A DNA stretch of 64,000 bases. Source: Psychroflexus montanilacus. Its GTDB lineage: Bacteria > Bacteroidota > Bacteroidia > Flavobacteriales > Flavobacteriaceae. Below the pieces are notes generated by a model that saw only the letters and a list, made by a program, of their open reading frames with translations, was not told the origin of the DNA and did not search any database. Location of the stretch: assembly GCF_020164535.1 (NCBI RefSeq), contig NZ_JAIQZC010000003.1, positions 248,001 to 312,000 of the forward strand, in the 5' to 3' direction. Positions 17,277 through 25,365 of this stretch are shown one piece after another. Both the position numbers and the translations under genes were made by a program. How positions within the stretch are numbered: position 1 is the stretch's first letter; each line of letters starts with the position of its first letter.

Positions 17277-19010
17277 TTATTTCTTTATGAGCTTTAGGCT
17301 TTCAGAGGTTTTACTAGAGACTTTTACATTTATAAAATAAACACCGGTCTTCAAATTACCTATGAAAATTCCTTCATCATTACTGTAAGACTTGGCTTCA
17401 AAGACTTTTTTCCCATGGATATCCATAATTTGGATTTCAGAGACTTCCGTATTTCCTAAGAAAATATAGCTTGAAGCAGGGTTAGGGTAGAGTCTGATGT
17501 TTAATTTATCTTGATCTTGTAAGGACAGTGAAGTGCTGCACGAATCAAAGTCTAAAGTAATAGCTGTATCATTTAATGCCATTAAATTATCAGTTGTTGT
17601 TACGAGAGTTGAGGTGACGTTTGAAATGAAATCTACGGTTCCAAGTGCATTTCTTGTGTAGTCTATGACGATGTTATCGCACTCATTCATTTTTTGTGCA
17701 TCTACGTTTATAAACTCAATATTAGCCAGACCACCGTTTGCTGCATCACCATTCCTAAATCCAACTGTGTAATGAATGGGTGTCGTTGCATCAGAATCGA
17801 TTATGGCCATGTCTGGGTAATAAATTAACGGCAGTTGTGTGTTCCATAAATTATATGGATCGGGTTGCGTTTCCTGAAAAGGCGCTAAGTACTGATAACT
17901 CGTTCCTACTTCATTTCCTGTAGCTTTATCAAATTCATAAATGATAATGTTGGATTGATTGGTATCGGTCCCGTCGAAATAATCTCTTCGATACCCATAA
18001 ACAACAAGATTGTCTGAGTTTGAAAGCGATTCTAATAGAGAAAACCCGTAAAAATCCAATTCAAAATTTAACTCATTCACATACCAGGATTTTGTAGCTT
18101 CTATAGTGCCATTTGCATTATCGACGGCAGTCACCCCAAAATGATGCCAGCTGGAAAAGTTAGTGAGTAAAAAAACTTCATCGCTGCCTGTATCATAATA
18201 AGCATCTACACTTAAGTCTCTAGAATTCCCGAAAATGTAACTGCTATCCCATACGAAACCTCCTTCAAAGTCGATTTTATGAACCAAGACTCCAGCCTGA
18301 ACGTTACCGTTATCTTCACCTGTGGCGCTTCCGGTTAAAACAAAACCATCGCTAGTTTCTACAGCTCCATTCACAAAATCATAATCTAAGTTTCCAGAAA
18401 CCGACGAGTCTACTTCTGCCGTCCAGAGCGTATTCAAATTCAAATCAGTGCGTAATGCAAAACCTATGTTCAGATTACAACTGGGGTCTGCATTTGGACA
18501 ATTGCCAAAATATCCAGTGATCAATAAGCCAGGGTTTACATTAGAGTCTCCTGTTGCGTCAGTCTCTGTAATTATTACATTAAAACCGGTTGAATTGAAA
18601 TTCTGGCTGACAATATCATAATATTTATCATCTAATATATCACCTGTTTGAGCTTCAATTCTTGCTGAAAACACTTTTTTTACTCCGTTGACATCAATAG
18701 ATCCTGTAATAAAAATAAGATCAAAATAATTTTCAATATCGAAAATTCTTGCATTTGCTAATGAAGTGTCATCATAGGTTTTTGACCAAACAATTGTCCC
18801 ATCTTCCTGAAGCCTTTTTAATATCGGAATAGGTGAAGCTGCAGAAAGGAGGTTACTGGCTACTACAACATCATTTGTTCCATCATTAACCTTTGCTAAA
18901 TTAGCATCGGTGAGATGACCTTGAGTATATTCATAATTATTTTGAAATAACTGACAGTGTGCAGCTATTGAAAATAGCAAAAAGCAAATAAAAAGTAATT
19001 TTGTTTTCAT
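17277..19010 (-). CDS. T9SS type A sorting-domain secreted protein
   Basis: A 577-residue protein with a Sec signal (MKTKLLFICFLLFSIAAHCQ) and a C-terminal type IX secretion sorting domain in its last 75 residues: LYPNPASSYIFL, IMDIHGKKVFE, and a final basic LKLIKK. The region between has repeated blocks resembling beta-propeller strands (VLTGSATGEDNGNVQAGV, FDFEN-like stretches), with no enzymatic motif that I can recognise. It should cross the outer membrane through the PorV/PorU system and be attached or released at the surface. It is monocistronic, with its own terminator. Confidence 0.85.
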   Translation of the reverse strand: MKTKLLFICFLLFSIAAHCQLFQNNYEYTQGHLTDANLAKVNDGTNDVVVASNLLSAASPIPILKRLQEDGTIVWSKTYDDTSLANARIFDIENYFDLIFITGSIDVNGVKKVFSARIEAQTGDILDDKYYDIVSQNFNSTGFNVIITETDATGDSNVNPGLLITGYFGNCPNADPSCNLNIGFALRTDLNLNTLWTAEVDSSVSGNLDYDFVNGAVETSDGFVLTGSATGEDNGNVQAGVLVHKIDFEGGFVWDSSYIFGNSRDLSVDAYYDTGSDEVFLLTNFSSWHHFGVTAVDNANGTIEATKSWYVNELNFELDFYGFSLLESLSNSDNLVVYGYRRDYFDGTDTNQSNIIIYEFDKATGNEVGTSYQYLAPFQETQPDPYNLWNTQLPLIYYPDMAIIDSDATTPIHYTVGFRNGDAANGGLANIEFINVDAQKMNECDNIVIDYTRNALGTVDFISNVTSTLVTTTDNLMALNDTAITLDFDSCSTSLSLQDQDKLNIRLYPNPASSYIFLGNTEVSEIQIMDIHGKKVFEAKSYSNDEGIFIGNLKTGVYFINVKVSSKTSESLKLIKK

Positions 19011-19388
19011 AATTATTAATTTTAAGCGTTAATAATATATAAAGTTAATATATTATTATGAATTTATTAATAAATGTAGCGTTTGGTGCTTCATTTGAAA
19101 CTTTGTATGATTTTATTTTGATGATTAATTCAAATGATTTTGCACGGAATATAAGCTGTTGAGAATAAGTTAGTTGCTTTGTATATTAAAATAAATACTT
19201 TTTAAACTTAGCATGCTTTGGATAAATCTTAAGGAGATAGACACATCTAAAATGTAAAACAGATCTTAAGTAATTAAGAAAGCTTTTCTCAATTTTAATT
19301 ATTGGCTATTTCGTATTTGCCTTTTCATCTATTTCGCTATGAAGACTATACAGTTTTATGATTTAATTACTTTTAGTTGACTGAAATT

Positions 19389-20147
19389 ATGAAACCTATC
19401 TATTTCTTATTTTTTCTGATACCCATCGGTGTGTTTTTTCAAAACACACCGATGAAGATAATTTATGGAAAGATTCAAAATGAAGCTTTACCTGTTCAAG
19501 GTGTATTTGTTTCAAATTTGACTACTGGAGAATTTTCAAACACTAACAGAGAAGGTGTTTTTAGTATTAAAGTGCATCTAGGTGATACGCTTAGTTTTAT
19601 CCATTTATCTTTTCAAACCTTTAGTGAAAGAGTGACCAGTAAGATGTTGTCTATGGATCTCGTAGTTATCCAGGTTTCCGACAAGATGAATACGCTGGAT
19701 GAAGTAGAGGTTAATGCTTTTCCAAACATCAATGCCGTAAGCTTAGGGATTTTAGACCATCAACCAGAGCAGCTGACCACCAACCAAAGGCGACTTAGGA
19801 CTGCTGGGGACTTTAAGCCGATTCATTTGTTAGGTTTATTAGGTGGATCGCTACCTGTGGATCCTATTATTAATAAAATTTCAGGGAGGACTAAAAGAAT
19901 AAAAAAACTTGTCAAATTTGATAGAGAAGAAGATTACTTCGATTTTATACTTGAGCATCACAAAGACTTCATTACCTCTGAATTAGAATTTTCTCAAGAA
20001 GAACTCAATAGATTTGTTTATTTTTTGATTGATGATGACCAGATTCAAACTTCAATTGAGGCCGAAAATCATGCTCAGCTTCAATATTTCATTCAAGATT
20101 TAGCGCTTCAATATAGAGAAGATTTATCCGCAAAAACTAAAGAATAA
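19389..20147 (+). CDS. Carboxypeptidase-regulatory-like domain protein
   Basis: A 252-residue exported protein. The ATG at 19389 opens a signal sequence (MKPIYFLFFLIPIGVFFQ); an in-frame TTG four codons earlier is a less likely start. Residues about 25-105 form a CarboxypepD_reg-like beta-sandwich (GKIQNEALPVQGVFVSNLTT, GDTLSFIHLSFQTF), as in the N-termini of TonB-dependent receptors, but no receptor follows. The C-terminal 130 residues are charged and helical, with no known family. A 14-bp perfect inverted repeat lies inside the signal-peptide codons (19424-19454). The 370 bases upstream are AT-rich with no clear element. Confidence 0.7.
   Translation: MKPIYFLFFLIPIGVFFQNTPMKIIYGKIQNEALPVQGVFVSNLTTGEFSNTNREGVFSIKVHLGDTLSFIHLSFQTFSERVTSKMLSMDLVVIQVSDKMNTLDEVEVNAFPNINAVSLGILDHQPEQLTTNQRRLRTAGDFKPIHLLGLLGGSLPVDPIINKISGRTKRIKKLVKFDREEDYFDFILEHHKDFITSELEFSQEELNRFVYFLIDDDQIQTSIEAENHAQLQYFIQDLALQYREDLSAKTKE
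19424..19454 (+). repeat. Perfect 14-bp inverted repeat inside a coding sequence
   Basis: CATCGGTGTGTTTT and AAAACACACCGATG flank a 3-nt loop, starting 35 bases after the start codon. A hairpin this stable at the front of a message could slow or gate translation, or attenuate transcription. Confidence 0.6.
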
Positions 20148-20278
20148 TCTGGTTTCATAATATAGAGCAGCTATCATAAAGATTGGAAACTATAAATTGA
20201 TATGAGAGTTAGCCAATAGGTTTTGATAAATTAGCATTTATCCATAGCAGATCTGTAACCTTCTACTAATAGAAATCC

Positions 20279-20300
20279 AAAAACCGCTGTCGCAGTTTTT
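20279..20300 (+). terminator. Weak candidate terminator after the 19389-20147 gene
   Basis: AAAAAC and GTTTTT arms with an inner GC/GC pair and mismatches, then TGTCTTTTTT. It lies about 130 bases after the stop codon. The rest of the 20148-20350 gap shows nothing recognisable. Confidence 0.35.
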
Positions 20301-20349
20301 TGTCTTTTTTGTTTTCCATCCGCCTTATAGCAAGATTAGGCTTCTAAAA

Positions 20350-20384
20350 AACAAAAAATCCAACACCTTTCGGTATTGGATTTC
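20350..20384 (-). terminator. Intrinsic terminator after tRNA-Val(GAC)
   Basis: On the minus strand, AATCCAATACC pairs with GGTGTTGGATT around a GAAA-type loop and is followed by TTTTGTTTTTT. It begins ten bases past the tRNA 3' end. Confidence 0.8.
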
Positions 20385-20393
20385 TGCTTGATG

Positions 20394-20468
20394 TGGGTCA
20401 TACTGGATTCGAACCAGTGACTTCTACCCTGTCAAGGTAACACTCTGAACCAACTGAGTTAATGACCC
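20394..20468 (-). tRNA. tRNA-Val, anticodon GAC
   Basis: A 75-nt cloverleaf: acceptor GGGTCAT/ATGACCC, D-stem ACTC/GAGT, anticodon stem TTACC/GGTAG with loop TTGACAG (anticodon GAC, reading GUC/GUU), T-stem ACTGG/CCAGT with loop TTCGAAT, and discriminator A. CCA is not encoded. The first 28 bases also occur as a second copy, split by an insertion, just upstream (20484-20599). It has its own terminator. Confidence 0.93.
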
Positions 20469-20483
20469 TTATTTGTCTGTCTT

Positions 20484-20599
20484 CACTCTGAATCCCAAAA
20501 CTAACAAAATCTCTGATTTTGATTTAGTTTTGAGGACTCTCGATAATTCAGGAAAATCGGAGATTTTCAAATTATCGGAGCCAACTGAGTTAATGACCC
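20484..20599 (-). repeat. Duplicated tRNA-Val 5' end split by an 88-nt twin-hairpin insert
   Basis: Bases 20484-20492 plus 20581-20599, joined, are identical to the first 28 bases of the neighbouring tRNA-Val(GAC) (20441-20468). The 88 bases between them (20493-20580) fold into two hairpins of the same design. One has outer CAAAACTA/TAGTTTTG and inner CAAAATC/GATTTTG arms; the other has outer CGATAATT/AATTATCG and inner AAAATC/GATTTT. Homology stops exactly at both ends of the 28-nt copy. It lies between the two valine tRNA genes, in the region that would drive tRNA-Val(GAC). Confidence 0.75.
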
Positions 20600-20605
20600 G
20601 ACTCT

Positions 20606-20636
20606 AAAATAAAAAACCCTAACAAGAGCTAGGGTT
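20606..20636 (-). terminator. Intrinsic terminator after tRNA-Val(TAC)
   Basis: AACCCTA/TAGGGTT stem with an 8-nt loop, followed on the minus strand by TTTTTATTTT. It lies two bases past the tRNA 3' end, so the two valine tRNAs seem to be separate transcripts. Confidence 0.75.
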
Positions 20637-20638
20637 AG

Positions 20639-20713
20639 TGGGCGATGAGGGGTTCGAACCCCCGACCCCCTCGGTGTAAACGAGGTGCTCTGAACCAGCT
20701 GAGCTAATCGCCC
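20639..20713 (-). tRNA. tRNA-Val, anticodon TAC
   Basis: A 75-nt cloverleaf: acceptor GGGCGAT/ATCGCCC, D-stem GCTC/GAGC, anticodon stem CCTCG/CGAGG with loop TTTACAC (anticodon TAC), T-loop TTCGAAC, and discriminator A. CCA is not encoded. Together with the GAC isoacceptor it covers all valine codons. Confidence 0.95.
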
Positions 20714-20772
20714 CAAATTGGGATTGCAAATATAAACCTTATTTTGATTTCACAAACTAAATCTTTTAAATT

Positions 20773-21993
20773 TTATAAAATTTCTGCAACCGTAAACGTA
20801 CTGCCGCCAACATAAATTAGGTCTTCTTTTTGGGCATCTCGCTGTGCGGCCTTCAGCGCATTGTCTATTGTTGTAAATGCTTTGCCATAAAGTGAAAAGG
20901 CTTTAGCTTTATAATACAGTTCAGTCGCCTCCAAACCTCGAGGGACGTCTGGTTTTGAAAAATAGTATTTTGCAGTTGCTGGAAACAATGGTAGTATAGT
21001 GTCCAAATCCTTATCATTAACGAAGCCTAGCACAATATGTAAATCCTTATATTTTTCCTCAAATACCTGTTCCAATACCAGGCTTAAGCCTTCTTTGTTA
21101 TGCGCCGTATCGGCAATTATTTTTGGAGCTTCACCCAAAATTTCCCAGCGACCTCTTAATTTGGTATTGAGCTTTACTTCTGCCAGTCCTTTTTTGATCT
21201 GAGCTTTGGTGATTTTATACTCATCAATTGTATTTAGAACTTCAAGTGCTTTCAGGCAGGTCTTGAGGTTGCACTTCTGGTAATTGCCCATCAGGTCACA
21301 CTTGGGTAGGGGGGGATTCAACTCTTCTGCAAAAAAGAGAGTAGCGTTTTCGGCTTCGGCTTTTTTAGTGAAAACAGGCTTGGTCTCTGGCAGCGTTTCT
21401 CCTATAACTACAGGAATATTTTTTTTGATGATTCCAGCTTTTTCTCCAGCGATTAAGTCTAGTGTATTCCCAAGAAAAGCCGTGTGATCAAAACCGATAT
21501 TTGTAATAACAGATAGGAGCGGAGTGATGATGTTGGTAGAATCCAGCCTGCCACCCATTCCTACTTCTACTATAGCAATATCAATGTTTTGGCTTGCAAA
21601 GTAATCAAAAGCCATTCCTACAGTCATTTCAAAAAATGACAATTTTTGAGCTTCCAAAAAAGCCTTATGCTCCGAAATAAATTCTATCACGTTGGCCTTG
21701 GAAATTTGCTCACCGTTGATTTTAATGCGTTCTCTAAAATCCTTAAGGTGTGGTGAGGTGTACAAACCTACTTTATAGCCGGCGGTTTGGAGTACAGAGG
21801 CCAGCATATGACTCACAGAGCCTTTTCCGTTGGTGCCTGCCACGTGTATGCTTTTGAATTTTTGCTCGGGATTGCCTAGTGTTTTTGCTAAAGCTAGTGT
21901 ATTGGTTAAATCTTTTTTGAAGGCGGTTTTGCCTTGCCGCTGGTACATAGGAAGTTGCTCAAACATCCAGTGCAGCGTTTCAGTATATGTCAT
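20773..21993 (-). CDS. folC: Folylpolyglutamate synthase / dihydrofolate synthase
   Basis: A 406-residue Mur-ligase-type enzyme that adds glutamate to folates and, in bifunctional members, makes dihydrofolate from dihydropteroate. It has the P-loop VAGTNGKGSVSHMLAS (about 51-66), the family motif YTSPHLKDFRERIKING, the metal/ATP segment EVGMGGRLDSTNII and the C-terminal ADTAHNKEG. Length is normal. It starts three bases past the tonB-like stop and is the last gene of exbB-exbD-tonB-folC; a gene order of this type recurs in Flavobacteriia and need not imply a functional link. Confidence 0.93.
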   Translation of the reverse strand: MTYTETLHWMFEQLPMYQRQGKTAFKKDLTNTLALAKTLGNPEQKFKSIHVAGTNGKGSVSHMLASVLQTAGYKVGLYTSPHLKDFRERIKINGEQISKANVIEFISEHKAFLEAQKLSFFEMTVGMAFDYFASQNIDIAIVEVGMGGRLDSTNIITPLLSVITNIGFDHTAFLGNTLDLIAGEKAGIIKKNIPVVIGETLPETKPVFTKKAEAENATLFFAEELNPPLPKCDLMGNYQKCNLKTCLKALEVLNTIDEYKITKAQIKKGLAEVKLNTKLRGRWEILGEAPKIIADTAHNKEGLSLVLEQVFEEKYKDLHIVLGFVNDKDLDTILPLFPATAKYYFSKPDVPRGLEATELYYKAKAFSLYGKAFTTIDNALKAAQRDAQKEDLIYVGGSTFTVAEIL

Positions 21994-21996
21994 TTG

Positions 21997-22884
21997 TTAT
22001 TCAGATAATTTAAAAACGTAAACGATAAAACCGATTTGTGTAGAAGGCGCTTTAGAATCGCTGTTAAATTTAGTGGCAAGTGCTGCTTTTTTGGCTGGTT
22101 CTAGAAGGCATGAGCTCGAGTTGGTGGTCCCTTTGGCTCCTGGTGTTGCCTTGACGACATCACCGTTTCGATTAACTTCTATCCTTACCACCACCTCACC
22201 AGACTCATCACACTCCTGTACAAATTTCTTTTTGGAGAGAGCTTTTCTTCCGCCGAGACGGTAATTGCCATCGCCATCAAGTCCTTTTCCGGTTCCGTAA
22301 TAATTTTTGGCATTAGGGTCTCCTTCTGGGTCACCTTTATCTCCCGCTTGGTTGTCGTTGCCTTCGCCACCATCTGCTTTACCATCATTTTCAGGGCCAT
22401 TCATAAGGCTTTCCATAGCATCAGTCACTGATTTCTCTGGCTTTTGTTCTTTTACAGGTTCTGGCTCTGGCTCTGGAGTGGGTTCAGGTTGGGTTTCTTC
22501 AACTTTCTCCTGAACTTTTTCCTTTGGCTTCTCTGGTTGCTTCTTGGTTTCTTTTACAACTTCATCTTTTTCTTTAATCACAGGAGCTTCTTCATCATCT
22601 TGTGTGACTACATCTTCCTGAATATCTTCTGCAGCACTTGCTTCTTCTACTTCTTGTGGTGGAGGGGGTGTACTTGTAGGTTGAGGAGATGTTTTTACTG
22701 GAGCATCGGGTTGAATATCTCCCGAGCCCACGTCTGTAGTGCCAAAATTAATCGCAATACCTCGCTCTTCTGGTGGATCCAGGTATTTTAACCCAAAGAA
22801 AAACATCAACAATATAAACAGGATATAAATTCCTGTCGTAATGAGGAATGATTTTTTCTCGTGTTTGGTCTTGAATATACTCAC
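21997..22884 (-). CDS. TonB-like energy transducer
   Basis: A 295-residue protein with a short cytoplasmic start, one membrane helix (FLITTGIYILFILLMFFFGL, about 13-32), a long Pro/Glu/Lys-rich periplasmic spacer (about 55-165), a Gly/Asp-rich stretch, and a small C-terminal domain with VVVRIEVNRNGDVV that resembles the TonB/TolA C-terminal fold. It should couple the ExbB-ExbD proton channel to outer-membrane receptors, or act Tol-like in envelope constriction; the divergent C-terminus leaves this open. It begins three bases after exbD, and folC follows after three more. Confidence 0.85.
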   Translation of the reverse strand: MSIFKTKHEKKSFLITTGIYILFILLMFFFGLKYLDPPEERGIAINFGTTDVGSGDIQPDAPVKTSPQPTSTPPPPQEVEEASAAEDIQEDVVTQDDEEAPVIKEKDEVVKETKKQPEKPKEKVQEKVEETQPEPTPEPEPEPVKEQKPEKSVTDAMESLMNGPENDGKADGGEGNDNQAGDKGDPEGDPNAKNYYGTGKGLDGDGNYRLGGRKALSKKKFVQECDESGEVVVRIEVNRNGDVVKATPGAKGTTNSSSCLLEPAKKAALATKFNSDSKAPSTQIGFIVYVFKLSE

Positions 22885-22887
22885 GAC

Positions 22888-23280
22888 TTAATTCGGTTTT
22901 ACAGCCAGTACAATTTTATATTTATTTCGGTTGGCAATGTCCATAATTTGCACTGCTTTTTCAATAGGAACTCCTTCTGCAGCCCTCAGTATTATAGTAG
23001 GCTCTTCAATACCGCTTAGTTTGGTTTTCAGGGCTCTTTCAATCCCGTTAGCATTTACTTTTTCTTCGTTGATGTAGTATTCTTGTTGTTCAGTAATGCT
23101 TACTGCTACATTTTGTGTAGAAGTTGTCTTGCCTTTGGCCTTTGGTAATATCAAATCCAAAGCTTCTGGCGTGATTACTGGGGACGTCAACATAAAAAAG
23201 ATGAGCAGTAAGAACACAATATCCGTCATCGAAGACATGCTGAAGGTGGCACTTACTTTATTTCTACCTCTTAAATTCAT
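22888..23280 (-). CDS. exbD: ExbD/TolR biopolymer transport protein
   Basis: A 130-residue protein with a single membrane helix (MTDIVFLLLIFFMLTSPV, about 18-35) that holds the proton-conducting Asp typical of ExbD/TolR, followed by a periplasmic alpha-beta domain (TIILRAAEGVPIEKAVQIMDIA). It forms the energising complex with the ExbB-like protein encoded just upstream (two-base gap) and the TonB-like protein downstream. Confidence 0.9.
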   Translation of the reverse strand: MNLRGRNKVSATFSMSSMTDIVFLLLIFFMLTSPVITPEALDLILPKAKGKTTSTQNVAVSITEQQEYYINEEKVNANGIERALKTKLSGIEEPTIILRAAEGVPIEKAVQIMDIANRNKYKIVLAVKPN

Positions 23281-23282
23281 AA

Positions 23283-23972
23283 TTAACTAGGTTCATTCAA
23301 TAAATCCAAGAAATCTACTGCTGTGGCTTCCATCTGGTGCACCACTTTATCTGTTCTTACCACAACATGATTGTAACCTATATAAGCAATAATTCCTACA
23401 ATAAGACCAGCCACAGTTGTTGTCATAGCTGTATATATACCTTCTGCCAGAGACCCCATTTCAGCCTGACCGCTACTGGTGGCCAATTCATGAAAAGCCA
23501 ATACCATACCAATTACAGTTCCTAAGAAACCAATCATTGGTGCAGCTCCGGCAATGGTAGCCAAAACACTTACATTTTTCTCTAACTTGTAAACTTCCAG
23601 CCGGCCTGCATTTTCTATAGCAGTATTGATATCTTCTAAGGGAGAACCAATTCTGGAAATTCCTTTTTCCGTGAGTCGAGCCACAGGAGAATTTTCCTGA
23701 GCACAGCGAATTTTTGCAGACTCAATGTTGCCAGAAGTGACGCTGTCTTTAATTTGGTTCATGAAGTTTTTATCGGTTTTGGAAGCAGCTTTTATTGCGA
23801 AAATGCGTTCAAAATAAATGTAAATCGCAAAAAACAACAAAACTGCCAGAATCAATATAATGATGGTGCCACCAGCACCACCACTAAAGATTAAATCGAT
23901 AATAGATAAGGTTTTTTCTTCTACAAGTTCTTCTGTAACTTCAGGAGATTCTTGAGCAAATGATATAAGCAT
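23283..23972 (-). CDS. exbB: MotA/TolQ/ExbB proton channel protein
   Basis: A 229-residue inner-membrane protein with three helices: about 31-50 (GTIIILILAVLLFFAIYIYF), about 130-155 (VLATIAGAAPMIGFLGTVIGM) and about 175-200 (TAMTTTVAGLIVGIIAYIGY). The conserved GFLGTVIGM and TTTVAGLIVGI segments are diagnostic. It makes the proton channel with ExbD and is the first gene of exbB-exbD-tonB-like-folC. A stretch with no clear promoter of about 75 bases separates it from the dehydrogenase gene upstream. Confidence 0.92.
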   Translation of the reverse strand: MLISFAQESPEVTEELVEEKTLSIIDLIFSGGAGGTIIILILAVLLFFAIYIYFERIFAIKAASKTDKNFMNQIKDSVTSGNIESAKIRCAQENSPVARLTEKGISRIGSPLEDINTAIENAGRLEVYKLEKNVSVLATIAGAAPMIGFLGTVIGMVLAFHELATSSGQAEMGSLAEGIYTAMTTTVAGLIVGIIAYIGYNHVVVRTDKVVHQMEATAVDFLDLLNEPS

Positions 23973-24048
23973 GGGTTATAATGTATTAGTGGTATAAGTA
24001 ACGCTAAAGTAAGCAAATAATTTTATCACTCTTGAAGTATTTTAGGGT

Positions 24049-25275
24049 CTAGACCAATTGTTTGAGGGCAATTTCAAAAGCCACACTACTGATGTGTTTT
24101 TTGTTATTATTGTTCTCATACGTTCGTTGTATGGCATTTCTGATGGTGACAGAAATATCATTAAAGATAGCTTCATCGGTCATTAAGACTTTGCGCTCCA
24201 TGAAATAAGCAAAGACTCTCGCCATTCCACAATTGGCAATAAAATCGGGGATGACACTCGCTTTCTGGTCGGCGTATTCCATAATAGGACCAAAGAAAAT
24301 TTCTTTATCTGCAAAGGGCACGTTGGCGCCACAGGAAATAACTTCCAGACCATGCTCTACCAAACTGTCAATCTGATCTTTTTGAATGAGTCTTGAAGAG
24401 GCACATGGAGCAAAAATTTCTGCACCTAGCGACCAAAATTCTTTGTTGGCTTTTTCAAAAGGAATTAAATCTGGGCTTTTCAAGGTGTTTCCCTCTTTGG
24501 CCAAAAATAAATCCTTTATCTCTTCATAAGTAAACCCATCTTTATTGATAAGCCCTCCATCTCGATCTAAAATTCCTATGATTTTTGCACCCATTTTGGA
24601 CAAATAAAAAGCCGCAGCCGAACCAACGTTTCCAAACCCCTGAATAATTGCCGTTTTACCTTTAACATCTCCACCGTAAATGTCATAAAAATGCCTTACA
24701 GATTCTGCCACCCCAAAGCCGGTACACATATCTGCTACTGTGAATTTTCTTAGCACATCTGGCGTGTAATCTGTATTCTCTATCACTTTGATGACGCCGT
24801 GCCGTAGCTGACCAATTCTATTGATTTTATCAGCTTCTGTGGGTTGGAAGTGTCCGTTAAAAACACCCTCCTGTGGATGCCAGACTCCACAACTTTCGGT
24901 AATAGGAATTACCTCATGAGTCTCGTCTACATTGAGGTCTCCTCCAGTCCCGTAATAGCTTTTGAGCAAAGGCGAAACTGCCTTGTACCAGCGTTCCAGA
25001 ACGGCTTGTTTTCTGGGATCGTTGGGGTCAAAATTGATTCCGGATTTAGCTCCTCCAATCTTGGGCCCAGATACGGTAAATTTTATTTCCATAGTTTTTG
25101 CCAGAGACAAGACCTCATTTTCGTTGAGTCCTTCACGCATTCGTGTCCCACCTCCTGCAGCACCACCTCGCAGTGAGTTAATGACGGTCCAGCCTTCGGC
25201 CTCGGTCTCAGAATCTTTCCAGTGAAACACAATTTCTGGAGCTTTATCTTCGTATTTATTTAAAAGTTCTTTCAT
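24049..25275 (-). CDS. Glu/Leu/Phe/Val dehydrogenase family protein
   Basis: A 408-residue NAD(P)-dependent amino-acid dehydrogenase that interconverts an L-amino acid and its 2-oxo acid with release of ammonia. The substrate-binding segment GPKIGGAKSGINFDP (about 90-104), with the catalytic-region lysines, is present, and the Rossmann motif GFGNVGSAAAFYLSKMGAK lies at about 206-224. Length and the ending VAFEIALKQL resemble the short (about 410-residue) group rather than classical hexameric GDH of 450 residues. Whether glutamate or a branched-chain amino acid is used cannot be settled from motifs. Confidence 0.88.
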   Translation of the reverse strand: MKELLNKYEDKAPEIVFHWKDSETEAEGWTVINSLRGGAAGGGTRMREGLNENEVLSLAKTMEIKFTVSGPKIGGAKSGINFDPNDPRKQAVLERWYKAVSPLLKSYYGTGGDLNVDETHEVIPITESCGVWHPQEGVFNGHFQPTEADKINRIGQLRHGVIKVIENTDYTPDVLRKFTVADMCTGFGVAESVRHFYDIYGGDVKGKTAIIQGFGNVGSAAAFYLSKMGAKIIGILDRDGGLINKDGFTYEEIKDLFLAKEGNTLKSPDLIPFEKANKEFWSLGAEIFAPCASSRLIQKDQIDSLVEHGLEVISCGANVPFADKEIFFGPIMEYADQKASVIPDFIANCGMARVFAYFMERKVLMTDEAIFNDISVTIRNAIQRTYENNNNKKHISSVAFEIALKQLV

Positions 25276-25365
25276 AAGAATCTCTCAGTTTTGTTGATTT
25301 GCTCGCAAATATAAAGATTCATTAAGGCATTGCTAATTTAAGCTTCCATAATTCTTAAAAAGATA

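Noticed and set aside
20394-20713. tRNA locus as the edge of an integrated phage or island
   Set aside because: No integrase or foreign gene block adjoins; the duplicated segment is a 5' tRNA piece with only 88 inserted bases.
22307-22791. Long plus-strand frames opposite the tonB-like gene
   Set aside because: They are mirror artefacts of the Pro/Glu-rich spacer, which is low in stops on the other strand.
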